The notes: generated by a model not told the origin, from the sequence alone. Shown: positions 26,094 to 36,035, counted from the first letter of the stretch. The stretch: 64,000 nt of DNA from Psychrobacter maritimus (GCF_904846345.1 NZ_CAJHAJ010000002.1:248001-312000); one strand, 5' to 3'. Made by a program: numbers and translations.

Positions 26094-27527
26094 ATGATTA
26101 GTGTTTTCGACTTATTTAAAATTGGTATTGGACCGTCGAGCTCTCATACGGTCGGGCCCATGGTGGCGGCCAATTTATTTTTGACGTCATTGCTTAAGCA
26201 AAGCCCATTAACGACGATTAAAAATATTGAAATCGAGCTTTATGGCTCGTTGGCCGCTACCGGTAAAGGACATGCAACCGATACGGCGATATATTTGGGT
26301 TTACTTGGACATACGCCGAGTACCATTGATACCCGCTTGACTGGCGAATATCTAGCGCCTATTTTTGCTGATAAACAGCTTAATTTGTCGGGTAAACACA
26401 TTATCGACTTCGATAGCGAGCGCGATATGTATTGGTACGATGATACGGTATTGCCTTATCATCCTAATGCATTAACCATCCGCGCGTTATTGGCCGATGG
26501 TAGCAAGTATCAGCAAACCTATTATTCGGTTGGTGGCGGTTTCGTTATCAACGAAGATGACGCAAACAATCCCGATGAGGATCATGCCAGCCCAACGATT
26601 GATATCGTTCCCTACCCGTTTAATACTGCCGCAGAGTTGCTTGAACAGTGCCATGAGCATGGGTTAAGTATCAGTGAGCTGGTACTCGCTAACGAGTGTC
26701 ACTATCGCAATCAAGCAGATATCTTTAGCTATTTAGATACGATTTGGGAGGTGATGCAGGACTGTGTGACTCAAGGTTGTAAAAACAGTGGCATTTTACC
26801 GGGCGGACTTGATGTTAAACGCCGCGCTCACGATTTACATAATCAACTATGCGCTGAAAAAGACTTGCCTATCGCCAAAACCGATAAGCTTGCGGCGATG
26901 GATTGGGTTGATTTGTATGCACTTGCCGTCAATGAAGAAAATGCCAATGGCGGTAAAGTTGTCACAGCACCGACCAATGGTGCGGCGGGTATTATTCCTG
27001 CGGTCTTGCACTATTATCGTGATTTTTTACCCAATTATAACCAAGATGGCGTCCGTAAGTTTTTATTAAATGCCACCGCCATTGGCAGCTTAATTAAACA
27101 AAACGCTTCTATCTCTGGTGCTGAAGTGGGCTGCCAAGGCGAAGTCGGTTCAGCCTGTGCCATGGCAGGTTCGGCATTGGCTGAGATTATGGATGGCTCG
27201 CCAGCCAAATGCTTAAATGCCGCCGAGATTGGTATCGAGCATAACTTAGGGCTGACTTGTGACCCGATTGGCGGCTTGGTACAAGTCCCTTGTATCGAGC
27301 GTAATGCGATGGGTGCGGTAAAAGCCATTAATGCCGCTCGTCTTGCCTGCCGCGGCAATGGTCAGCACTTTGTCTCATTGGATAAAGCCATTGAAACCAT
27401 GAAGCAGACAGGCGCGGATATGTCTGATAAATATAAAGAAACCGCTCGCGGCGGTCTTGCCATTTATGCTGACAACCGCATCCCCACGGCTACCCGCGGC
27501 GTTAGTGTTAATTACAGTCAATGTTAA
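26094..27527 (+). CDS. sdaA: L-serine ammonia-lyase (serine dehydratase)
   Basis: Single-chain iron-sulfur L-serine dehydratase, 477 residues, converting L-serine to pyruvate and ammonia. The N-terminal beta domain starts [21 protein letters not shown]. The catalytic alpha domain has [17 protein letters not shown] and the [4Fe-4S] Cys residues in [14 protein letters not shown] and [22 protein letters not shown]. The length matches the SdaA/SdaB class. An acidic Asp/Asn-rich loop (about 153-163) sits in the beta domain. Start chosen at the ATG just before SVFDLF. Ends at a strong terminator. Confidence 0.96.
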   Translation: MISVFDLFKIGIGPSSSHTVGPMVAANLFLTSLLKQSPLTTIKNIEIELYGSLAATGKGHATDTAIYLGLLGHTPSTIDTRLTGEYLAPIFADKQLNLSGKHIIDFDSERDMYWYDDTVLPYHPNALTIRALLADGSKYQQTYYSVGGGFVINEDDANNPDEDHASPTIDIVPYPFNTAAELLEQCHEHGLSISELVLANECHYRNQADIFSYLDTIWEVMQDCVTQGCKNSGILPGGLDVKRRAHDLHNQLCAEKDLPIAKTDKLAAMDWVDLYALAVNEENANGGKVVTAPTNGAAGIIPAVLHYYRDFLPNYNQDGVRKFLLNATAIGSLIKQNASISGAEVGCQGEVGSACAMAGSALAEIMDGSPAKCLNAAEIGIEHNLGLTCDPIGGLVQVPCIERNAMGAVKAINAARLACRGNGQHFVSLDKAIETMKQTGADMSDKYKETARGGLAIYADNRIPTATRGVSVNYSQC

Positions 27528-27563
27528 TGCAAATAATGACTGTCATTATTTAAAATTAAAACC

Positions 27564-27595
27564 AAAAAAAGCCTCTAATGATTAGAGGCTTTTTC
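27564..27595. terminator. Bidirectional intrinsic terminator
   Basis: AAAAGCCTCTA pairs with TAGAGGCTTTT around a short loop between the convergent sdaA and lipoprotein genes. Confidence 0.9.
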
Positions 27596-27616
27596 TATAA
27601 GAATCTACAACTAAAA

Positions 27617-28015
27617 TTATTCAGCTGTTTTTGAAACAACTTCGTTTAGAATCCAAACTGGCTTAACCACCTGAGTTGCTTCATTCATAACCGCTTCTTG
27701 GCGCACATCTAGGATATAGCGGTAATTTGGCTCATAAGTGAAGCCTTGAATATTACCGTTTAAAGGGGTGTAGTTTTTCTGATAAGTCTGACGATATTGT
27801 AGGCATTCTGACTCAATTTTATTGCCATTAGCATCTGGCAGCTCACAAACTGCTTTTAGTGGTGCTATTTCTATTTTAAAGCTTGGAATGTTAACCACTT
27901 TGACATTCATCGCTTCGCCTTCAACCACCATAGTACGCTCATCGTTCATACCCATGGTAGAACAGCCTGATAAAACAAAAGTCGTCATCAATGCAGCAAT
28001 TGCTAATTTTTTCAT
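27617..28015 (-). CDS. DUF4377-like lipoprotein
   Basis: A 132-residue protein with a lipoprotein signal peptide: basic MKKLAIA, hydrophobic core, and lipobox VLSGC with the lipidated Cys at 18. The body ends in a block typical of DUF4377 proteins, ECLQYRQ...NIQGFTYEPNYRYILDVRQEAV...ILNEVVSKT. Two further Cys (in AVCELPD and ESECLQ) may form a disulfide. Likely attached to the outer or inner membrane, facing the periplasm; the function is unknown. GAGGA precedes the ATG. Confidence 0.85.
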   Translation of the reverse strand: MKKLAIAALMTTFVLSGCSTMGMNDERTMVVEGEAMNVKVVNIPSFKIEIAPLKAVCELPDANGNKIESECLQYRQTYQKNYTPLNGNIQGFTYEPNYRYILDVRQEAVMNEATQVVKPVWILNEVVSKTAE

Positions 28016-28319
28016 TATTAAATCCTCAGTTTATTAGTATTAATCATTACCTTTTGAACTCATTTTAATCAATTGTCATTATTCAAAAGGTAGTAGGCAT
28101 TTATGAAGATACTGTGAATAAAAGGTTCGGTTTTGAATCTACTATAACTATAAAGTCAAAGCTATAAAGTCGAGACAAACTCGATTTAGGTCAAATTACC
28201 CAACCTCCATCAGTACCGTCTATTGTTTACTGCAGCTAGTATAGGTCGTCGAACCCCTTAGCCTCTATAACTGCTTTGTAACGTAACGTCAGCTTTTGCA
28301 ACTGATGTGAATAAACGGT

Positions 28320-28389
28320 TTTTATTCATGGTTTTTTATTAACGGTCTTTTATTAACGATCTTTTATTAACAGTGATTTATTAATGAGA
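28320..28389. repeat. Five imperfect copies of a 14-bp tandem repeat
   Basis: Units of consensus TTTTATTAACGGTC begin at 28320, 28334, 28348, 28362 and 28376. The second and third units are nearly identical; the first and last are more decayed. The array lies between the argJ terminator and the lipoprotein promoter region. Confidence 0.88.
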
Positions 28390-28424
28390 GAAATCGCAGT
28401 ATTGAATAATTTGGTATTAGACAT

Positions 28425-28462
28425 AAAAAAACGCTCAAAACCATTTCAGCTTTGAGCGTTTG
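28425..28462 (-). terminator. Intrinsic terminator after argJ
   Basis: Read on the minus strand, AAACGCTCAAA pairs with TTTGAGCGTTT around a loop of about 10 bases, followed by a T run. It lies just beyond the argJ stop codon. Confidence 0.85.
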
Positions 28463-28482
28463 TATAAAAATATAAATGATTT

Positions 28483-29709
28483 TTAGCTACGATAATCCGC
28501 GTTTATTTTGACGTAATCGTAAGATAAATCGCAGGTATAAACGGTATCGTGAGCATCACCACGTGCCAAATCAATATGAATGGTAATCTCAGGACGACTC
28601 ATAACCTCTTTGCCAGCCGCTTCCGTATAACTCGGAGCCACACCACCATTTTGACAAATCATCACTTCATCTAGATAGACATCGACTTGCTCGGTATCAA
28701 GGTCGTCGATACCGGCATAACCAACCGCTGCTAAGATACGACCCCAGTTGGCATCACTGGCAAAAAATGCCGTTTTGACCAGTGGTGAATGGGCGACCGC
28801 ATACGCCACATCGCAGCATTCTTGCGTGGTATTGCCACCCGTGACTTTTACCGTCATAAACTTAGTGGCGCCTTCCCCATCTCGTACAATCAATTGTGCC
28901 AAGCGCACAAACACTGCTGTTAAGGCGTCAAATATCGGCTGATAATGCGGATGCTCTGGGCTATCAATAATCTCCGAGCTCGCTGTTCCGGTTGCAATCA
29001 AGACGCAGCAATCATTGGTTGAGGTATCGCCATCGACAGTAATGCGGTTAAAAGATTTCTCATTAATTTTGCTCAGCATTTCTTGCAATAAGTCAGCGGC
29101 GATATTGGCATCAGTGGCCACATAGCCAAGCATGGTCGCCATATTGGGGCGTATCATTCCCGAGCCTTTTGACATACCCGTAATATGATAGCTGATAGCA
29201 TCGACATCAACCTTTTCACTGGCAAGCTTTGGAATCGTATCCGTCGTACGAATACCATTGGCCGCGGCCAGCCAATTATCGGCGGCCAGATTGGCTAAGG
29301 CATTGTCTAAGCCTGCGATGACAGCATCACTATTTAGTGGCTCGCCTATCACGCCTGTCGAAAATGGCAAAACAGTACTGACATCCACGCCAGCTTTAGC
29401 AGCTAGAGCGCTACAGATATCAAGCGCGCGGCGTTTACCATCAGCGCCCGTACCAGCATTGGCGTTGCCGGTATTGGTGATTAAATAACGCGGGCTGGCT
29501 TTAGCAAAGTGTTCACGTAAAACACGTACCGGTGCAGCACAAAAGGTATTTTTTGTGGTCACAACCGCAGTGTTGGCGCTATCAGCAATCTCTATCACCA
29601 CCAAATCATCGCGGTCTTTGTAGCGTACGCCTGCAGCGGTGGCGCTTAGTTTAATCCCATCAATAGGATAAATCGTATTCGGTATTGCAACGTTGCCGAC
29701 AGCCATCAT
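28483..29709 (-). CDS. argJ: Glutamate N-acetyltransferase / amino-acid acetyltransferase
   Basis: Bifunctional ornithine acetyltransferase of the arginine pathway; it recycles acetyl from N-acetylornithine to glutamate and can also use acetyl-CoA. The 408-residue precursor contains the autocleavage motif MIRPNMATMLGY, where the second chain's N-terminal Thr becomes the nucleophile, plus TGNANAGTG and DGDTSTNDCC. The C-terminal DLSYDYVKINADYRS is family-typical. Two consecutive ATG codons (29709 and 29706) follow AAGGAT; either could be used. Single gene. Confidence 0.95.
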   Translation of the reverse strand: MMAVGNVAIPNTIYPIDGIKLSATAAGVRYKDRDDLVVIEIADSANTAVVTTKNTFCAAPVRVLREHFAKASPRYLITNTGNANAGTGADGKRRALDICSALAAKAGVDVSTVLPFSTGVIGEPLNSDAVIAGLDNALANLAADNWLAAANGIRTTDTIPKLASEKVDVDAISYHITGMSKGSGMIRPNMATMLGYVATDANIAADLLQEMLSKINEKSFNRITVDGDTSTNDCCVLIATGTASSEIIDSPEHPHYQPIFDALTAVFVRLAQLIVRDGEGATKFMTVKVTGGNTTQECCDVAYAVAHSPLVKTAFFASDANWGRILAAVGYAGIDDLDTEQVDVYLDEVMICQNGGVAPSYTEAAGKEVMSRPEITIHIDLARGDAHDTVYTCDLSYDYVKINADYRS

Positions 29710-29847
29710 TCAATCCTTATTCATCAATGCTGATGCATTATTTATTGGTTATAAGTTATCTTTATAAAATCTTAGTTATACGCTCTTGGTTTTACAGTCT
29801 TAGATATAAAACTTGGTGATTAAAACCTGCTGTTTTTAATCAAGCTA

Positions 29848-30672
29848 TTATACTTTATTTAAGTCAAACGCTGCCCAAATTGGCGCATGATCAGAGGGTT
29901 TTTCCATGCCGCGTAGCTCATAGCTAATACCCGCATCAACGCAGTGCTCTATTAAATCCGCTGTACATAAAATGTGGTCGATACGCAGACCGCGTTTCGG
30001 CTCATCATTAAAACCGCGACTGCGATAATCAAACCAACTATATAATTCGGTACTCTCTGGATAATGCAGACGATAAGTATCGGTCAGCTCGCGTGACATC
30101 AAGTCACTATACCATTCACGCTCTTCAGGCAAAAACGAGGTTTTTCTATTTTTAAGCCAGCGTTTTGCATTAACCTCGCCGATACCAATATCGACATCTT
30201 CTGGGGCGATATTCATATCACCCATGATAATTAGCGAGCGCCCTTCTGCTTTTAGCGTATCGATATAGGTCATCAAATCTGCATAATAGGCACGCTTCAT
30301 AGGGAATTTGGTCGGATGGTCTTGACTCTCACCTTGTGGGAAATAACCGTTAAGCACATCCACTTCACGTCCATCGAACACATAGCGCGCATGGATAAAG
30401 CGTTTTTGCGCCTCTTCATCTTCACCAGGGAAGCCTTTTTGCACAAAAATAGGCGCAACTTTCGATAATAACGCCACGCCATAATGCGCTTTTTGACCAA
30501 AGTACTCGACGTGATAACCCAAGCTCTCGACATTTTCGAGCGGAAACTGCTCATCATGCACCTTGGTCTCTTGTAGACCCATCACATCAGGGTCGATTAC
30601 CTCTCGCACCGCTTCTAACTGATGTTGACGAGCGCGGATACCATTGATATTAAAACTGACAAAACGGGTCAT
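29848..30672 (-). CDS. xthA: Exodeoxyribonuclease III
   Basis: Base-excision repair enzyme with AP endonuclease and 3'-5' exonuclease activity, 274 residues. Exonuclease-endonuclease-phosphatase fold motifs are all present: FNINGIRAR at the N-terminus, [12 protein letters not shown] with the metal-binding Glu, [27 protein letters not shown] and the catalytic [13 protein letters not shown] at the C-terminus. It is closer to the XthA/ExoA class than to endonuclease IV. AGGACAGTTT precedes the ATG. Single gene. Confidence 0.95.
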   Translation of the reverse strand: MTRFVSFNINGIRARQHQLEAVREVIDPDVMGLQETKVHDEQFPLENVESLGYHVEYFGQKAHYGVALLSKVAPIFVQKGFPGEDEEAQKRFIHARYVFDGREVDVLNGYFPQGESQDHPTKFPMKRAYYADLMTYIDTLKAEGRSLIIMGDMNIAPEDVDIGIGEVNAKRWLKNRKTSFLPEEREWYSDLMSRELTDTYRLHYPESTELYSWFDYRSRGFNDEPKRGLRIDHILCTADLIEHCVDAGISYELRGMEKPSDHAPIWAAFDLNKV

Positions 30673-30982
30673 AAACTGTCCTATACTAATGAATTAAAAC
30701 AAAATACTGCTATAAACGAGTATTGCTATTTAAACGACCGACACTTTAAAAGTGCGACCATTAAATAGTGCGGCTATAAAATAAAGCAGAGCGGCAATAT
30801 ATAAAGGTTTATGATAACAGACATCGGCAAGGCTATCTGTTGCGCGCCCTTATCTCTTACGATAGAGTAGCTGTTAAAAGCAGCCACAGATGCGTTATCG
30901 ACTTTTTCTTATTTTTATAACCATATCTATAAATGTTTAAACCCTAAAAATAAATTATTAAGTAAATTTACTGAGCAACATT
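30673..30982. other. Intergenic gap xthA / thioesterase
   Basis: About 310 AT-rich bases of divergent promoter region; nothing specific recognised. Confidence 0.4.
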
Positions 30983-31585
30983 ATGACAATTATGAATAAA
31001 AACACCCATACACCACCTATTAGCGCAAGCACACCGTTATTTGCCACTGATTATAATATATATATTAACCATACTGATGCAGGCGGCATAGTTTACCATG
31101 CCAATCATTTAGTATTCTTTGAAAACTGTCGCCGTGATTGGTTTACCAAGCTTGGTTTAAATGGCTATTTTTTGCAGACCGATGATGGTGAGATTCAGCA
31201 TTTTGTCGTCAGCCAAGCAGACCTGCAATACAAAAAAGCCATTCTATTAGATGAAGTCATTAATGTACGTATCGATAAGGTCGAATTAAAACCTGCCAGT
31301 ATTGTATTTTATCAAAGCATTCATCGCCTAATGCCAACTGTAGATGCAAATGATGATACTCAGGCAAACACTGCTGTTTCAAACAGCAATTATTCTAACA
31401 ATACCTTGTTAAGCAGCACTAAAATCGTTATCGCTTGCGTACAAAATCAAATCACGCCAGCTTCTATATCTGATTCTGGTGCTGATGCGACTGCCAACCA
31501 TAGTGCACCTATGCGTCCTATTCGCGTACCGCAAAAGTTACGCGAGACCATTGAGCAAACGCTCATACAACACGCTGGCAAGTAA
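30983..31585 (+). CDS. YbgC-type acyl-CoA thioesterase (hotdog fold)
   Basis: A 200-residue hotdog-fold protein. INHTDAGGIVYHANHLVFFENCRRDW is the YbgC/FadM active-site block, with Asp and the HxxxxxFF pattern. Such enzymes hydrolyse acyl-CoA thioesters, and YbgC itself is linked to phospholipid metabolism and the Tol-Pal cluster, which is not present here. A low-complexity Asn/Ser/Ala-rich insertion (about 116-140) and another near the C-terminus (about 155-172) lengthen it from the usual ~135 residues. It lies 20 bases upstream of the ABC gene pair, so it may be in the same operon. Confidence 0.83.
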   Translation: MTIMNKNTHTPPISASTPLFATDYNIYINHTDAGGIVYHANHLVFFENCRRDWFTKLGLNGYFLQTDDGEIQHFVVSQADLQYKKAILLDEVINVRIDKVELKPASIVFYQSIHRLMPTVDANDDTQANTAVSNSNYSNNTLLSSTKIVIACVQNQITPASISDSGADATANHSAPMRPIRVPQKLRETIEQTLIQHAGK

Positions 31586-31605
31586 AACGATTGAACGACT
31601 AGGCT

Positions 31606-32403
31606 ATGAGCGCCAATAAGACGGATAATAAGGCTTTTATGCTAGCATTTGAAGATATATGGGTCCATAGCAAGCGCGCGACTCCGCTCCCTACTTACCG
31701 CCGATGGTTCACAAAAAGACAGAAGAGTTCAGCTTCCGACGATGCTTTATCCATTAATAACCGTGCATTGATAAGTGGTGCCAGTGGTACATTACTGGCT
31801 GGGCAAGTAACGGTTTTGACTGGCGCTTCTGGTAGTGGCAAGTCTGTCTTATTGCGCGTATTAGCAGGGCTGCTGCCTATGACAACCGGCGACGTTTGGC
31901 TACAAAGCGATGCGCAAAATAGGGATACTCGTAATAGCATTCATGAAATAGCACCCATGCATTGGCGCTCGCAGGTCGCCCTTCTCGCGCAGCAGCCACA
32001 ATTGCTAGAAGGCAGCGTTATTGATAACTTGCAATTGCCCTACCGCTTGGCGAGCCATCAACAAAAGCATTTTAATATTGACTGGCACATCGAGCAGCTT
32101 GAGTATTTAGAGCGTACCTCTGACTTCTTACAACAAGACGCCAACACTCTGTCGGGTGGCGAGCGGCAACTGGTCAATACACTGCGTTTATTGCAATTAA
32201 ACCCGCAAGTATTGTTATTGGATGAACCTACTGCAGCCTTAGACGTCGATACGTCAGCGAAACTCGTGCATTTGCTTATCAACTGGTTACGTCGTGAGCC
32301 GACGCGCACATTATTGTGGGTAACTCATGACACGCAGGATATTATGCCATTAGCAGATAAACATTGGCATATGGATGCCGGCGTTTTAACCAAAGTAGAT
32401 TAA
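31606..32403 (+). CDS. fetA: ABC transporter ATP-binding protein, FetA-like
   Basis: ATPase of 265 residues with Walker A GASGSGKS at 73-80, signature LSGGERQ, Walker B VLLLDEPTAALD and the switch histidine in WVTHDTQD. Together with the next gene it matches the FetAB (YbbL/YbbM) system, which exports iron and is linked to oxidative-stress resistance in E. coli. The assignment rests on gene pairing and the partner's sequence. The N-terminus carries a longer basic segment (about 25-45) than usual. The partner begins 24-27 bases downstream. Confidence 0.85.
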   Translation: MSANKTDNKAFMLAFEDIWVHSKRATPLPTYRRWFTKRQKSSASDDALSINNRALISGASGTLLAGQVTVLTGASGSGKSVLLRVLAGLLPMTTGDVWLQSDAQNRDTRNSIHEIAPMHWRSQVALLAQQPQLLEGSVIDNLQLPYRLASHQQKHFNIDWHIEQLEYLERTSDFLQQDANTLSGGERQLVNTLRLLQLNPQVLLLDEPTAALDVDTSAKLVHLLINWLRREPTRTLLWVTHDTQDIMPLADKHWHMDAGVLTKVD

Positions 32404-32429
32404 CCTTGCCTTTATAACGAGCTCCCGTG

Positions 32430-33218
32430 ATGAGTACAGATAACATGCAAATCGTACTGACTTATGCTGATATTGCGCTTGCCAGCAGCTTGATTATTAT
32501 CGTGCTGGTCGTGTCATGGTTTTTGCGTCTAAGATTGACCAAAACACTTGTCATTGCTGCTGTCCGTACGGTGATACAGCTTAGCTTTATCGGCCTGATA
32601 TTGGCATGGATTTTCGCTCGGGAACAATGGTACGAAGTCCTTATTATTTTAACCATCATGACTTTGATTGCCGGTAGCGCTGCCAAAAATCGAGTCAAAC
32701 GCACGTATAAAGGTCTGTTAATTGATACGTTAATCGCTGTCAGTGCATCAGCAGTATTGGTTACAGTCATCGCTATTAGTCTGATTTTGCAAGTGCAGCC
32801 TTGGTATACACCGCAATTTATCATTCCTATACTGGGCTTAATACTCGGCAACTCTTTGACCGCTATCTCCCTGACCAGCAATCAGCTTATCGAAAACCTC
32901 CATGGGCAACAAGGGCGTATCGAGATGATGCTAAGCCTTTCTGCCAAACCATTTGAAGCGGTACACGAACAAATACGAGCGGCTATCGTCAATGGCATGA
33001 CGCCCACCCTAAACTCGATGCTGGTTGTCGGTATTGTCAGCTTACCGGGTATGATGACTGGGCAAATACTTGCCGGTGCCGACCCCACCCAAGCTGTGCG
33101 TTATCAGATTGTAACTATGTTTTTAATCTGCGTCAGTAGCACCCTTGGCTGTACGATAAGCGCTTTACTCATTTATCGGCGATTTTTTAATAAAAAACAG
33201 CAGTTCATCCTACCATAA
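32430..33218 (+). CDS. fetB: ABC transporter permease, FetB-like
   Basis: Inner-membrane protein of about 262 residues with seven hydrophobic helices, of the UPF0014/FetB family. Family-typical segments are RTVIQLSFIGLILAWIF, IPILGLILGNSLTAISLTSNQL and MTPTLNSMLVVGIVSLPGMMTGQILAGADP. It pairs with FetA in an iron exporter. A GTG at 32427 directly precedes the ATG, so the start differs by one codon only. Likely last gene of the thioesterase-fetA-fetB operon; a candidate hairpin follows. Confidence 0.9.
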   Translation: MSTDNMQIVLTYADIALASSLIIIVLVVSWFLRLRLTKTLVIAAVRTVIQLSFIGLILAWIFAREQWYEVLIILTIMTLIAGSAAKNRVKRTYKGLLIDTLIAVSASAVLVTVIAISLILQVQPWYTPQFIIPILGLILGNSLTAISLTSNQLIENLHGQQGRIEMMLSLSAKPFEAVHEQIRAAIVNGMTPTLNSMLVVGIVSLPGMMTGQILAGADPTQAVRYQIVTMFLICVSSTLGCTISALLIYRRFFNKKQQFILP

Positions 33219-33277
33219 CGACCGTTGGTCATCTTTTTATTGCATAATGAATAAATTTATTTATCCGCATTTTATAT

Positions 33278-33291
33278 GTACTGGCCAGTAC
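33278..33291. promoter_or_regulatory. Perfect 14-bp palindrome, candidate operator
   Basis: GTACTGGCCAGTAC is a perfect palindrome in AT-rich DNA, about 280 bases upstream of the fadD1 promoter. Palindromes of this size commonly bind TetR-type dimers, but no regulator is visible nearby, so the role is inference. Confidence 0.5.
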
Positions 33292-33340
33292 GCTCATGCT
33301 AATATTACCTTTACTTAGATTCATGCTAATGTATTGCTTA

Positions 33341-33374
33341 AATGTATCATTATATGGACGATACATTATTTTTT
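33341..33374 (+). terminator. Candidate terminator after fetB
   Basis: AATGTATC pairs with GATACATT around an 11-base loop, followed by ATTTTTTAG. It is AT-rich, so only moderately stable. Confidence 0.5.
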
Positions 33375-33558
33375 AGTTGCGAATAATTGGTAAGAACGCT
33401 TTAAAATTGAGTGTCACTTTTTAAGATGATCATATTTATTTAAGATTAATGCTTTTATCATTCATCAAAACTGAACAACAGAAATTGGTAGTCCGTCAAT
33501 AGATAAGGATATTATCGAATTCAGCGGCAATTGTTTTAAGTCAGCGCTGATTTTTTTA

Positions 33559-33588
33559 TTGACACGGATATGACTGCTTAACGATAGA
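33559..33588 (+). promoter_or_regulatory. Promoter of fadD1
   Basis: TTGACA at 33559-33564 and GATAGA at 33583-33588 are separated by 18 bases, ahead of the fadD1 start. The same arrangement and flanking bases recur at fadD2, which supports it. Confidence 0.7.
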
Positions 33589-33617
33589 AACCTAATTGAA
33601 CTTCCAGGACGCTGACT

Positions 33618-35315
33618 ATGACGTTGAATAAACCTTGGCTTGCCCAATATCCTAAGAGTGTGCCTAAAACTATCGATCCAGATAGATATGGCAGCATCAT
33701 GGAGCTCTATGAAGAGTGCTTTGACCGCTTTCGTCTGCATCCAATGAGTATCTGTATGGGTGTGACCCATACTTATGATGATATTGATAAAGCATCGCTT
33801 GCGGTTGCCGCTTGGCTACAGGCACAAGGACTTCCTCAAGGGAGTGTGGTTGCACTAATGATGCCAAACGTGCCGCAATATCTGCCAACGATGATTGGTA
33901 TTTTGCGCGCAGGTTATGTCTGTACGCCAGTCAACCCTCTCTATACTGGGCGCGAGCTGCGGCATCAGCTAAATGATTCCGGTGCAAAGGCTATCTTTGT
34001 CGTCGATAATTTTGCGCAAGCACTCGAGCAAGTCATTGATGAGACCAATATCAAACATATTGTCTTATCAAAAATGGGCGATATGATGGGTCTAAAAGGT
34101 ATTTTAGTAAATACCATTATCCGTCAGGTCAAACGCTTGGTGCCCAAATACAAGCTCAATGACCCTAAGCATGCAGTGACCAAGTTTCCTGATGTGCTAA
34201 AGAAAGGCCGAAACCTGCCCTTCCAAAAGCCAAAGATGTCATTGGATCAAAAAGCCTTTTTGCAATATACCGGTGGTACGACGGGCTTATCTAAGGGTGC
34301 CATTTTATCTCAGCGTAATATCGTCGCAGGAGCCATGCAGTCAGAAGCTTGGACGCGTCCTATTACCTCAGAGATTAATGAGGTTTATATTAATATGGTG
34401 ATGGCACTACCGCTGTATCATATTTTTGCCTTTATGCTGAGCTCGCTTGGTATGCGTGCAGGCTATACCTTTATCCTAGTACCCAATCCACGTGATATCC
34501 CCGGATTTATCAAAACCTTATCAAAACAGCCGTTCCATATCTTCCCTGCGGTTAATACCTTGTTTAAAGGGTTACTGGATCATCCAAATTTTAAAGACCT
34601 TGATTTTAGCTCACTGCGTATCTCGCAAGCAGGTGGTATGGCGGCGACCGAACAAACAGCATCACGCTGGCTCGAAACGACCGGCTGCCCCATGATTGAA
34701 GGTTGGGGTATGACTGAAGGCGTGGCCGTTGGTACTGCAAACGTCATTACTGACCGTAAGTTTAATGGCACGATTGGCATTCCTGTCCCGAGCGTTGATG
34801 TTATTATCATCGATGATGAAGGCAATCGTGTTGGCGTCAACCAAGCTGGTGAGATGTGCGTTAAAGGTCCTAATGTCACCTCAGGCTATCTGAATAGAGA
34901 TAGTAGTGATGACTTTACGAAAGATGGCTATTTCCGTACCGGCGATATCGTCAGCATGGATGAAAAAGGCTACTTTAGACTATTAGACCGTAAAAAAGAT
35001 ATGATTTTGGTCTCAGGATTTAATGTCTTCCCGAACGAGATTGAATCCGTCATGCTGGATTGTGAAGGGATTATTGATTGCGCTGTGATTGGCATTCCTG
35101 ATGAGCGTCAAGGCGAGGCCGTCAAAATCTATGTCATTCCTGCTGATAACAATGTCACTAAAAACTCGATTAAAGAGTTTGCTTTAGATAATTTGACCGG
35201 TTATAAATGCCCGCGTCATATCGAATTTGTGACTGAATTACCAAAAAGTAATGTGGGTAAAGTACTGCGTCAAAAGCTGCGTGAGAAACATATCGCTGAT
35301 AATCCACAGCGCTAA
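33618..35315 (+). CDS. fadD: Long-chain fatty acid-CoA ligase (copy 1)
   Basis: Activates long-chain fatty acids with ATP and CoA to acyl-CoA for beta-oxidation, 565 residues. The AMP-binding motif YTGGTTGLSKGA sits at about 217-228. GWGMTEG, the FRTGDIVSMDEKGYFRLLDRKKDMI block and the C-terminal PKSNVGKVLRQKLRE are conserved in the FadD family. Complete, with no signal peptide; works at the inner face of the inner membrane by family knowledge. CAGGACGCTGACT precedes the ATG. It is nearly collinear with the next gene, without visible gaps, so the two are tandem paralogues. A terminator separates them. Confidence 0.96.
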   Translation: MTLNKPWLAQYPKSVPKTIDPDRYGSIMELYEECFDRFRLHPMSICMGVTHTYDDIDKASLAVAAWLQAQGLPQGSVVALMMPNVPQYLPTMIGILRAGYVCTPVNPLYTGRELRHQLNDSGAKAIFVVDNFAQALEQVIDETNIKHIVLSKMGDMMGLKGILVNTIIRQVKRLVPKYKLNDPKHAVTKFPDVLKKGRNLPFQKPKMSLDQKAFLQYTGGTTGLSKGAILSQRNIVAGAMQSEAWTRPITSEINEVYINMVMALPLYHIFAFMLSSLGMRAGYTFILVPNPRDIPGFIKTLSKQPFHIFPAVNTLFKGLLDHPNFKDLDFSSLRISQAGGMAATEQTASRWLETTGCPMIEGWGMTEGVAVGTANVITDRKFNGTIGIPVPSVDVIIIDDEGNRVGVNQAGEMCVKGPNVTSGYLNRDSSDDFTKDGYFRTGDIVSMDEKGYFRLLDRKKDMILVSGFNVFPNEIESVMLDCEGIIDCAVIGIPDERQGEAVKIYVIPADNNVTKNSIKEFALDNLTGYKCPRHIEFVTELPKSNVGKVLRQKLREKHIADNPQR

Positions 35316-35355
35316 TTACGGTAAAAGTTCAATATCTTAGTCATAAAAAATTCAT

Positions 35356-35392
35356 AAAAAAGCACCCTATCTTCACTATAGGGCGCTTTTTT
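35356..35392 (+). terminator. Intrinsic terminator after fadD1
   Basis: AAAAGC-CCCTAT and ATAGGG-GCTTTT pair with one mismatch, followed by a T run. It makes the two fadD copies separate transcription units. Confidence 0.8.
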
Positions 35393-35971
35393 TATGCTTT
35401 AATTATTCTTCTTTGCTACTAAAACCTTACGCTTTGTAACTGTTCAGTTAACTAAACTAAGATGACATTAAGAATGTTTTTAGGACGTTTTTAGTAAAAT
35501 TAATGACTTATATTTGTAGTACTATATATTATATGATTTGGCTGCCCTTTCATCTTATATTAACAACCACTTGTCTATTTTAGCTTGCAACACAGTTTTT
35601 TTATTTTATCAAACTGAATTATAAACTAACAAGTTCTTGTATAGGAATAACAGACTCAATTGCAGTTATGTTAATGTATTGCCAAAATATGTTACGCTAT
35701 TATTTATTAAATGATATTGATAGTCTCTTCAATTGAGGTTAATCGACCAACCTTGTCTGGATGTGATATTTTTTCAGTACTACCTTTAGCATCAACAGCA
35801 CTCACTAGCCATTTAATCTACTTAGGAGCTAAGGCTTGGTAGTTAAATATTTTTTAATTAAATAATCTTGTAATCAATGATATTTGTATAAAGGCCACCG
35901 TATTTTAGCAGTCTGTGAATAAATAGGATAACACTCGGCAATCCATCGATGATAGGGCGATGATGGTATTG

Positions 35972-36001
35972 TTGACAGGGACGTGACTACTTTTTTATAG
36001 A
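35972..36001 (+). promoter_or_regulatory. Promoter of fadD2
   Basis: TTGACA (35972-35977) and TATAGA (35996-36001) with an 18-base spacer, 34 bases before the start codon. The spacer shares GG, TGACT and CTT positions with the fadD1 promoter. Confidence 0.75.
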
Positions 36002-36035
36002 ACCTTAACTTATCGCACATTTAAGGACGCTAAGT

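Larger units (their letters stand above)
28016..28482. other. Gap between argJ and the lipoprotein gene
   Basis: About 470 bases, holding the lipoprotein promoter, the 14-bp tandem repeat and the argJ terminator. Apart from those, nothing recognised. Confidence 0.5.
33219..33617. other. Gap between fetB and fadD1
   Basis: About 400 AT-rich bases with a 14-bp palindrome (33278-33291), a candidate terminator hairpin (33341-33374) and the fadD1 promoter near 33559-33588. No gene recognised. Confidence 0.6.
35316..36035. other. Gap between the two fadD copies
   Basis: About 720 AT-rich bases holding the fadD1 terminator and, at its right end, the fadD2 promoter. No gene, RNA or remnant of the paralogue recognised in between. 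Confidence 0.5.

Noticed and set aside
28320..28389. 14-bp units considered as CRISPR or attachment sites
   Set aside because: No spacers, no integrase and no cas gene; a tandem repeat explains it.
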